This document shows, one piece after another, positions 6,611 to 11,745 of a stretch of DNA of 11,745 nt. The notes beneath the pieces are model-generated. The model was not told the DNA's origin, searched no databases, and saw only the letters and a program-made list of their open reading frames with translations. The position numbers and the translations under genes are program-made. Where the stretch lies: NCBI GenBank assembly GCA_031270145.1, contig JAISYD010000021.1, forward strand, positions 1 through 11,745, given 5' to 3'. The DNA comes from Planctomycetota bacterium (GTDB lineage: Bacteria; Planctomycetota; SZUA-567). Within the stretch, counting starts at the first letter, position 1; every line of letters starts with the position of its first letter.

Positions 6611-7203
6611 GAGAATACCTGGCCCTCATGTTCGGGATGGTTTTTGTCCAGAATTTCGTCCTGAACCAATTCCTGGGCATCTGCCCCTTCATCGGCGTGT
6701 CCAAGAAGCGGGATTCGGCCATCGGCATGGGCATGGCGGTCATCTTCGTCATGGGGCTGGCCTGTTTTTGCACCATGCTGGTCTACAAGCTGGTGCTGAT
6801 TCCCTTCCATCTCGAGGAATACCTGGACATCATCAGCTTCATCCTCATCATCGCCGCCCTGGTGCAATTCATTGAAATAGTCATGAAAAAGGCGACCCCG
6901 GAGCTTTACCGCGCCCTGGGCATCTACCTCCCCCTCATCTCCACCAACTGCGCCGTACTGGGTTCGACCCAGATGCGCCTCCTGGACTACGCCTCCCTCC
7001 CGCTGCCGGAGGCGCTCCTCAAGAACACCGCCCTCGGGGTCTTTGGCGGCGTGGGCTTCACCTTGGCCCTGTACCTCATGTCCTGCATCCGCGAACGCCT
7101 GGAATTGGCTCCGGTGCCGCCGGCTTTGCGGGGCATACCCATAGCTTTTCTCGCCGCCGCCGGCATGGCTTTGTCGTTTTTCGGCTTCACCGGCATTGTT
7201 TGA
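6607..7203 (+). CDS. rnfA: Rnf complex membrane subunit A
   Basis: This is a 198-residue protein with about six membrane helices, partner of RnfE. It carries the paired cysteine sites Cys26 in LGICPFIG and Cys115 in STNCAVLG, which ligate the intramembrane iron-sulfur centre. The N-terminal FVQNFVLNQFLGICPF and the closing ALSFFGFTGIV are standard for RnfA and NqrE. Its start overlaps the rnfE stop by 4 bases. It is followed by 155 noncoding bases, much longer than the other gaps in the cluster (-4, 12 and 15 bp), and its last codons are duplicated there. The gene itself looks intact and full length. Confidence 0.95.
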   Translation: MREYLALMFGMVFVQNFVLNQFLGICPFIGVSKKRDSAIGMGMAVIFVMGLACFCTMLVYKLVLIPFHLEEYLDIISFILIIAALVQFIEIVMKKATPELYRALGIYLPLISTNCAVLGSTQMRLLDYASLPLPEALLKNTALGVFGGVGFTLALYLMSCIRERLELAPVPPALRGIPIAFLAAAGMALSFFGFTGIV

Positions 7204-7204
7204 G
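7174..7204 (+). repeat. Direct repeat copy 1, rnfA 3' end
   Basis: This is a 31-bp unit covering the last nine codons, the stop codon and one further base of rnfA. It matches 7229-7259 at 28 of 31 positions, including two uninterrupted 11-base blocks, with a 55-bp period. Confidence 0.8.
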
Positions 7205-7228
7205 CTCGGAAGGGCCGACGCCAAAAAA

Positions 7229-7259
7229 TCGTTTTTCGGTTTCACCGGCATGGTTCGAG
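7229..7259 (+). repeat. Direct repeat copy 2, downstream of rnfA
   Basis: This is the second copy of the rnfA tail unit, starting 26 bp after the rnfA stop. The mismatches are one C/T, one T/G and one T/C (which removes the TGA). The 55-bp offset is not a multiple of three, so it does not extend the RnfA frame. Confidence 0.8.
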
Positions 7260-7284
7260 GCCGCGGAGGCGGATGGCCGGAATG

Positions 7285-7335
7285 GGCGGGGATGCGACCT
7301 CCCCGCCGCTTCCGCGCCTTGCCGGCGGGACCGGC
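7285..7335 (+). other. Two hairpins between rnfA and rnfB
   Basis: GGCGGGGA (7285-7292) pairs with TCCCCGCC (7300-7307) around a 7-nt loop, and GCCGG (7321-7325) pairs with CCGGC (7331-7335). They sit just ahead of the rnfB ribosome site (AGAGGGGG). No U tract follows, so complete termination is unlikely. An RNA-processing or stability role that sets different levels of EA and BCD is possible. Confidence 0.45.
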
Positions 7336-7358
7336 GGTAAAAAACAAGAGGGGGCAAT

Positions 7359-8234
7359 ATGACAGCATTGATAGCCATGGGCGCCCTTGGCGCCATCCTG
7401 GCGCTGGCGCTGGCAATGGCGTCGCGGCGTTTCGCCGTCGAGATCAATCCCCTGGTGGGCCGGATCGGCGGCGTACTGCCGGGCGCCAATTGCGGCGGCT
7501 GCGGCTTCGCCGGCTGCGCCGGCTACGCCGAGGCGGTGGCGCTGAAGGGCGCCGACCCCACCCTTTGCGCCCCCGGCGGCGTCAAGGTGGGCATGGCCAT
7601 CGCCAAAATCCTCGGCATCGAGATCGACGGCGCCAAAGCCCGCCAGGTCTCCCTCTGCCATTGCCAGCACAAGAACGTCAAGACCGTGGCGGTTTATTCC
7701 GGCATCCAGACCTGCCGAGGGGCGTCGCTGCCCGGGCTGGGCGGAGGCTGGCTGGACTGCCGTTATGGCTGCCTGGGCTATGGCGACTGCCTGGCGGCCT
7801 GCCCCTTCCGGGCCATTCGCATGGGGTCGGACAGGCGGCCGGTGGTGGACGAGGACAAGTGCACCGGCTGCAAAAAATGCGCCGTCGCCTGTCCCCGCAC
7901 GCTTATGATCGTCGATCCCATCGACAAGTATGTCCATGTCATTTGCCGCAACCGCGACAAAGGCGCCATGGCGAACAGGATTTGCGCCCACGCCTGCATC
8001 TCCTGCAAGAAGTGCGAAAAGATCTGCCCCGTCCAGGCCATCAAGGTCCCCAACAACCTGGCCGAGATCGACTACGCCAAATGCGTCAGTTGCGGCAAGT
8101 GCGTGGATGTCTGCCCCCACCAGGTCCTGGTCACCCTGCGTCCGGCCCGCGCCGCGCGGGAACTTTGGCCCGCCAACGCCAGGTCGACCATTGACGGCGA
8201 AACGCCCACCGAGGGCAGGAGCGGCAATTATTAA
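7359..8234 (+). CDS. rnfB: Rnf complex iron-sulfur subunit B
   Basis: This is a 291-residue protein. An N-terminal membrane anchor (about residues 3-21) is followed by the RnfB-specific cluster motif at Cys45, Cys48, Cys53 and Cys70 (NCGGCGFAGC). Ferredoxin-type motifs follow: an irregular one at Cys134-Cys148, then Cys168/171/174/178, Cys213/216/219/223 and Cys242/245/248/252. There are 25 cysteines in all, enough for five and possibly six 4Fe-4S clusters. This resembles RnfB of strict anaerobes rather than the three-cluster type of E. coli. RnfB takes electrons from reduced ferredoxin on the cytoplasmic side and passes them into the membrane. It starts at ATG 7359 after an AGAGGGGG ribosome site and ends 12 bp before rnfC. 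A short polar tail of about 30 residues follows the last cluster. Confidence 0.95.
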   Translation: MTALIAMGALGAILALALAMASRRFAVEINPLVGRIGGVLPGANCGGCGFAGCAGYAEAVALKGADPTLCAPGGVKVGMAIAKILGIEIDGAKARQVSLCHCQHKNVKTVAVYSGIQTCRGASLPGLGGGWLDCRYGCLGYGDCLAACPFRAIRMGSDRRPVVDEDKCTGCKKCAVACPRTLMIVDPIDKYVHVICRNRDKGAMANRICAHACISCKKCEKICPVQAIKVPNNLAEIDYAKCVSCGKCVDVCPHQVLVTLRPARAARELWPANARSTIDGETPTEGRSGNY

Positions 8235-8246
8235 AGGAGTTTCGGC

Positions 8247-9581
8247 ATGAAGCACCTATTCCGGGGCGGTTGCCATCCGCCGGAAAAAAAGGAAGCCACG
8301 AAGGATCTGCCCCTGCGCCCGGCGAAAACGCCGCCTTTCGTCGCGGTTTCCTTTTCCCAGCACATCGGCAAGCCATCCGCGCCCATGATCAAGATCGGCG
8401 AGCGGGTGTTGCGGGGGCAGAAGATCGCCGAATCGCAGGGCTTCGTCTCGGCTCCGGCCCACGCCTCGGTGTCCGGGATCGCCAAGGGCGTGGTGCAGCT
8501 CCGGCATCCCCTGGGGTTCCTGGTGGACGCGCTGAAAATCGAGAACGACGGCAAGGACGAGTGGCATCCGGACGCCATTGCCGAGCATGACGTGGATAAG
8601 CTCGCGGTGGAGGAGATCCGCAAGCTGGTGCAGAACGCGGGCATCGTCGGCATGGGCGGCGCCACCTTTCCCACTCACGTCAAGCTGGCGCCGCCCAAGG
8701 AAAAGGCGGTGGATGTCCTGATTTTGAACGGCGCCGAGTGCGAGCCCTACCTCACCTCCGACGACCGGCTGATGACCGAGCATCCGGAGGATATCCTCCG
8801 GGGGGCGGTCCTTTTCGCCAGGGCGGTGGGCGCCTCCCGCGTTGTGGCCGGCATCGAAAACAACAAGCCGCGGGCGCAAGGGGCCATGCGGGACGCCGCC
8901 GCCAAGCTTGGCCTGGCCCAGGTCGAGATCCGGGCCCTTCCAGTGATGTACCCCCAGGGGGCGGAAAAGCAGCTTATCAACGCCATCCTGGGCCGCAGCG
9001 TGCCGTCGGGCGGCTTGCCCATGGACGTCGGGGTGCTGGTCCACAACATGGCGTCGGTGTACGCCGGCTACGACGCCTGCCGCTTCGGCCATCCCCTGAC
9101 CGAGCGGGTGGTGACGGTGACCGGGCCGGGCATCAGGAATCCGGCCAACCTCTGGGTCCGCATCGGCACCATGGCCTCCCACCTCCTGGAGGAATGCGGC
9201 TTCGACGCCGCCGCCACCAAAAAACTGATCGTCGGCGGCCCCATGATGGGGATGCCGATGCGGGATCTTGAATGGGCCACTTCCAAGGGCGGCAACGGCA
9301 TCCTGGCCTTGACCGACCCGGGCGCCTACGTCCACCGCCCCTGCATCCGCTGCGCCCGCTGCGTCGACGCCTGCCCGATGGGGCTCATTCCCTGCGCCCT
9401 CTCGAACTACGGCGAGTCGGGCCTATTGGCCGAATCGCTGGAGGTCAACGCCCTTGATTGCATCGAGTGCGGCTGTTGCAGCTACGTGTGCCCGTCCAAG
9501 CGGCCGATCGTGCAGTGGGTGCGGATGGAAAAAGCCGAAATCAACCGCAAGAGGCAGCTTGCGGCGGCGGCCAAAAAATAA
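8247..9581 (+). CDS. rnfC: Rnf complex NADH-side subunit C
   Basis: This is a 444-residue soluble protein. The N-terminus FRGGCHPPEKKEAT and SQHIGKPSAPMIKIGERV is the classic RnfC opening. The middle carries the nucleotide/FMN domain related to NuoF, with GMGGATFPTHVKL and NGAECEPYLTSDDRLM. The C-terminus holds two 4Fe-4S motifs: Cys366/369/372/376 and Cys405/408/411/415. RnfC is the site of NAD+ reduction, or of NADH oxidation in reverse. The size is that of the short RnfC form, without the long Ala/Lys repeat tail of enterobacteria. AAAGGAG overlaps the rnfB stop and gives a strong ribosome site 7 nt before the ATG. rnfD follows after 15 bp. Confidence 0.96.
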   Translation: MKHLFRGGCHPPEKKEATKDLPLRPAKTPPFVAVSFSQHIGKPSAPMIKIGERVLRGQKIAESQGFVSAPAHASVSGIAKGVVQLRHPLGFLVDALKIENDGKDEWHPDAIAEHDVDKLAVEEIRKLVQNAGIVGMGGATFPTHVKLAPPKEKAVDVLILNGAECEPYLTSDDRLMTEHPEDILRGAVLFARAVGASRVVAGIENNKPRAQGAMRDAAAKLGLAQVEIRALPVMYPQGAEKQLINAILGRSVPSGGLPMDVGVLVHNMASVYAGYDACRFGHPLTERVVTVTGPGIRNPANLWVRIGTMASHLLEECGFDAAATKKLIVGGPMMGMPMRDLEWATSKGGNGILALTDPGAYVHRPCIRCARCVDACPMGLIPCALSNYGESGLLAESLEVNALDCIECGCCSYVCPSKRPIVQWVRMEKAEINRKRQLAAAAKK

Positions 9582-9596
9582 GGATAAGGGGTTCCC

Positions 9597-10712
9597 ATGT
9601 CGGCTGAAGAAAAGATCCTTTTCAACATCAACAACTCGCCCCATGTGAGGGACGGCGACTCCACCTCCCGGATCATGTTCACGGTCGCCCTGACCCTTGT
9701 CCCCGCCCTGATCTGGGCCCTGTTCGTCTTCGGCTGGCGGGCCCTGGTCCCCATCGTCTCGGCGACGGCGGCCTGCCTGATTGCCGAAAGCGCCTGTTGC
9801 TGGTGGCGCGGCAAGCCGAACAGCATTGGCGACGGCAGCGCCCTGGTGACCGGGCTGTTGCTGGCCGCCGTCTCTCCGGCCAACTTGCCCTGGTGGGCCG
9901 CCGGCATCGGCGGCGTCTTCGCCATCTGCGTGGGGAAACAGGCTTTTGGGGGGCTGGGGCACAATTTCTGGAATCCCGCCCTGCTGGCCCGCGCCTTCAT
10001 GCAGGTCAGCATGCCCAACCTCATGATGTCGGGCGAATGGCCGCATATGCGGGTCTCGACCTGGAAAAACCTGTTCGTGGATTTTGGCGGCGGCTTTGCC
10101 GAGGTCAACGAGCGGATCAAGGCCGTGGGCGGCGCCATCGCCTCCGGGGTGGACGCGGCCACCGGCGCCACCGCCCTGGGCCGCCTGCAGGCGGCGGCGG
10201 CCGACGCGATCGGACAGACGCCGGAGGTTTTCCGGCCCGACTGGGCGGAGATAATGCACGCCTGGATGGGCGGCGTGGGCGGATCGCTCGGCGAAGTGTC
10301 GGCCGTGCTCCTGATCCTCGGCGGCTATTTCCTGATCCAGCGGAAAATCATCTCCTGGGACATCCCGGCGTTCTTTCTCGCCACCGTGGCCGTCCTGGGC
10401 TTCGCCCTGCCGCATCCCTACAAGGTGGGCGACATATACGCCTACACCGGCTGGTTCCAGGGACCGTGGCTCCTGCATCTTGGCTCGGGCGGCCTGATGC
10501 TGGGCGCCTTTTTCATGGCCACCGACCTGGTGACCAGTCCGATCACCGCCAGGGGGCGGCGCATTTTCGCCGTCGGCTGCGGCTGCATGACCATGCTGAT
10601 CCGCTTGTTCGCCGGCTACCCGGAGGGCGTCTGCTACGCCATCCTCTTCATGAACACCTGCGTGCCCCTGATAGACAACTTGACCAAGCCGAGGATGTTC
10701 GGAAAAAGGTGA
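9597..10712 (+). CDS. rnfD: Rnf complex membrane flavoprotein subunit D
   Basis: This is a 371-residue polytopic membrane protein related to NqrB. The N-terminus NNSPHVRDGDSTSRIMFTV is typical. The covalent-flavin motif TGAT lies at residues 189-192, and Thr192 is the expected FMN-phosphoester site that ApbE-type flavin transferases modify. GKQAFGGLGHNFWNPAL and the late segment FMATDLVTSPIT are family hallmarks. The region after the flavin site (about residues 193-225) is Ala/Gln-rich and includes a likely loop. The start has AAGGGG 6 nt upstream. It is the last Rnf gene here: the usual next gene, rnfG, is absent and a convergent gene ends 41 bp away. Confidence 0.95.
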   Translation: MSAEEKILFNINNSPHVRDGDSTSRIMFTVALTLVPALIWALFVFGWRALVPIVSATAACLIAESACCWWRGKPNSIGDGSALVTGLLLAAVSPANLPWWAAGIGGVFAICVGKQAFGGLGHNFWNPALLARAFMQVSMPNLMMSGEWPHMRVSTWKNLFVDFGGGFAEVNERIKAVGGAIASGVDAATGATALGRLQAAAADAIGQTPEVFRPDWAEIMHAWMGGVGGSLGEVSAVLLILGGYFLIQRKIISWDIPAFFLATVAVLGFALPHPYKVGDIYAYTGWFQGPWLLHLGSGGLMLGAFFMATDLVTSPITARGRRIFAVGCGCMTMLIRLFAGYPEGVCYAILFMNTCVPLIDNLTKPRMFGKR

Positions 10713-10733
10713 GGCGCCGGGGACGGGGTTCCC

Positions 10734-10751
10734 GGCCCGGTCGGTCGGGCC
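10734..10751. terminator. Hairpin between convergent genes, possible bidirectional terminator
   Basis: GGCCCG (10734-10739) pairs with CGGGCC (10746-10751) around a 6-nt loop, in the 41-bp gap between the rnfD stop and the stop of the facing gene. An earlier GCCGGG...CCCGGC pairing overlaps it. There is no T-run on either side, so the terminator role is inferred from position. Confidence 0.4.
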
Positions 10752-10753
10752 CG

Positions 10754-11083
10754 CTACTTCAACAGGTCCCGGGTCAGCGCCTCCCAATCGATGTTTTTGA
10801 TGTCGTCGTCGCTGACGGGGGGGAGATGCCGGAAGCGCTCGAATTCCCCGGCGGAGGAGAATTCGACGAATTCGCGATAGGAGAAGGGCAGGGCGGGGTT
10901 TTTCGCCCCGACGCATTTGCGCAGGGAGCCGGAAGCCTGTTCCAGGCGATGCTGGTTGGCGTGGTTGGCCGCCGCCGCTTCGCCTATTCGTCTCGCCACC
11001 TGGCGCATGATGTCGGAGGAGCGGGTGAATTTTTCCGCCAGTTCAAGCAGGGTTTTTTGCCGGCGCGTTTCCTGGTCGTCCAT
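10754..11083 (-). CDS. Small hypothetical protein, family not recognised
   Basis: This is a 109-residue, soluble, charged protein. The first half (about residues 1-50) is helix-prone and rich in Glu, Arg, Ala and Gln, with RRQKTLLELAEKF and MRQVARRIGEAAAANHANQHRLEQ, and might form a coiled coil. The second half holds CVGAKNPALPFSYREFVEFSSAGEFERFR and ends in DDDIKNIDWEALTRDLLK. There is one cysteine and no metal-binding pattern, membrane segment or signal peptide. AAAGG lies about 9 nt before the ATG, and an in-frame TGA 15 nt upstream fixes the start. It uses TAG as its stop. It is convergent with rnfD and unlike RnfG in length and composition. The reading frame looks genuine, but the function is unknown. 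Confidence 0.7.
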   Translation of the reverse strand: MDDQETRRQKTLLELAEKFTRSSDIMRQVARRIGEAAAANHANQHRLEQASGSLRKCVGAKNPALPFSYREFVEFSSAGEFERFRHLPPVSDDDIKNIDWEALTRDLLK

Positions 11084-11404
11084 TTTTTCAGCCTTTCAAA
11101 CCAGCCCTCCCGCCTTCCGCCGAATCCGTTCGGCCGCTCCGGCGCGGTATTTTTACTATCGGTGGAAATCGGCGCCGCCTTCATGGATTTGCGTCATTTC
11201 CATTCGGAAACTATTCTCGCCCGCCGGGGCTTCCGATAACCGGCCGGCCGGCTTGAAGCGTCCCCTCCCTTATTGGCGGCGGCGGGCGGCGCAACTTGAG
11301 GAAGGCGGCGAAACCATCCCTCGCCGCCGGCCGGAGATGGCCGCCCGGCGGCGGAACAAGAGGCGTTTGGGAGCTTCCCCCGGACCGGGGGGCGGGGAAC
11401 CGCC
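11084..11404. other. Intergenic region between divergent genes
   Basis: No convincing gene lies here. A small AT-rich patch (about 11150-11160) is the likeliest promoter area for the 109-residue gene, but no good -35/-10 pair is visible. Two hairpins precede the plus-strand gene: GGCGGCGA (11304-11311) with TCGCCGCC (11321-11328), and CCCCCGG (11377-11383) with CCGGGGG (11385-11391), the latter just ahead of the start codon, where it could mask the ribosome site. Confidence 0.5.
11189..11217 (+). promoter_or_regulatory. Weak candidate promoter for the enolase-superfamily gene
   Basis: TTGCGT (11189-11194) and TATTCT (11212-11217) are separated by 17 bases. The matches to consensus are poor (three and four of six) and the gene starts about 185 nt further on, so this is only a suggestion. 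Confidence 0.2.
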
Positions 11405-11745
11405 ATGGACGGAGCGGCATTCAGCGGCATAGGCGTGTGGCGGGCGGTTTTCCGCCTCCGGTTGCCGTTTTCGCATCATTCGGCGGCGCGGGACAGGGTC
11501 GAGACGCTACTGGTGGAAGTCAGGGCCGCGAACGGCGGCGTCGGCCATGGCCAGGCGCTGCCCCGCGCCTACCTGACCGGCGAAAGCCTTGGCTCGGTTT
11601 CCACCGCCATCCGCGAGACTTATTGGCCAGCCTTGAAAAAAACCGCGCTTCCGGAAAATCCCGGCCCGGAGGCGGCTTTGGCGGCTCTCCGGCCGCTGTA
11701 CCGCCTGGCCGACGCCAGGCGCGAAAACGCCGCCTGGGCCGCCCT
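11405..11745 (+). CDS. Enolase-superfamily (MR/MLE, dipeptide epimerase-like) protein, N-terminal part
   Basis: About 113 residues are visible before the right edge, starting MDGAAFSGIGVWR. The segment FRLRLPFSHHSAARDRVETLLVEV, then GGVGHGQALPRAYLTGES, matches the N-terminal capping domain of mandelate racemase/muconate lactonizing enzymes, where a G-x-G-E/Q-A-x-P turn follows a beta strand and substrate specificity is set. This wording is closest to the dipeptide epimerase and o-succinylbenzoate synthase branch. The catalytic lysines and metal ligands of the barrel lie beyond the window, so the reaction cannot be named. The ATG at 11405 is preceded by a GGGG-rich ribosome site. A divergent gene lies about 320 bp upstream, so it probably has its own promoter. 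Confidence 0.8.
   Translation, partial: MDGAAFSGIGVWRAVFRLRLPFSHHSAARDRVETLLVEVRAANGGVGHGQALPRAYLTGESLGSVSTAIRETYWPALKKTALPENPGPEAALAALRPLYRLADARRENAAWAA

Noticed and set aside
7196..8194. Plus-strand frame of 332 codons over rnfB
   Set aside because: It is an out-of-frame Arg/Pro/Gly-rich reading of rnfB DNA. It is useful only because it reads SFFGFTGMV from repeat copy 2.
8256..10916. Long minus-strand frames antisense to rnfC and rnfD
   Set aside because: They are typical GC-rich third-position shadows. The products are His/Gly/Asp-rich without domains, and the plus-strand Rnf proteins are unmistakable.
1..11745. Mobile element, CRISPR array, tRNA or a new defence system
   Set aside because: No transposase, integrase, regular spaced repeats, cloverleaf, nuclease or toxin-antitoxin pair was found. 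The genes are metabolic and envelope functions.

Overview
The window is a GC-rich bacterial chromosomal segment. No rRNA, tRNA, CRISPR array, insertion sequence or phage gene was seen. The main landmark is an Rnf (ferredoxin:NAD+ oxidoreductase) gene cluster, which suggests an anaerobic or facultatively anaerobic bacterium with an energised membrane. RnfB is cysteine-rich, as in fermenters, acetogens and sulfate reducers rather than Escherichia coli. A secreted protein made of PKD-like repeats and a membrane sulfatase-fold phosphotransferase fit a Gram-negative or deep-branching anaerobe. I cannot name the phylum from the sequence.

Layout. Positions 1-5637 read almost entirely on the minus strand. 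Reading in transcription order there is gntP (5637-4306), then a decayed plus-strand zinc alcohol dehydrogenase fragment (about 3978-4208), then a membrane sulfatase/LtaS-MdoB-like gene (3938-2415), a secreted five-repeat PKD-like protein (2183-426) and, 8 bp later, the start of riboflavin synthase alpha (417 to beyond the left edge). Positions 5638-5980 form a divergent control region: a good sigma70-type promoter for gntP, a weaker one for rnf, and a perfect inverted repeat between the two -35 boxes. Positions 5981-10712 hold rnfE-rnfA-rnfB-rnfC-rnfD on the plus strand. The right end has a small unrecognised minus-strand gene (11083-10754), a roughly 320-bp intergenic stretch, and the first third of a plus-strand enolase-superfamily (muconate lactonizing/dipeptide epimerase-like) gene that runs off the edge.

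How the parts work together. RnfB and RnfC carry the iron-sulfur and NADH-side electron path, RnfA and RnfE the membrane Cys pairs, and RnfD the covalent-FMN threonine motif. Together they would couple ferredoxin oxidation to NAD+ reduction and ion pumping. The sixth usual subunit, RnfG, is not at this locus: rnfD is followed after 41 bp by a convergent unrelated gene. GntP, transcribed divergently from the shared control region, would import a sugar acid such as gluconate using the ion gradient. RibE makes riboflavin, the precursor of the FMN used by Rnf, but the link between these loci is only proximity.

Most notable points: the E-A-B-C-D order without rnfG; an imperfect 31-bp duplication of the rnfA 3' end just after its stop codon; the operator-like inverted repeat between gntP and rnf; and the alcohol dehydrogenase remnant with an amber codon inside its structural-zinc motif. 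I did not find convincing evidence of a wholly new system.
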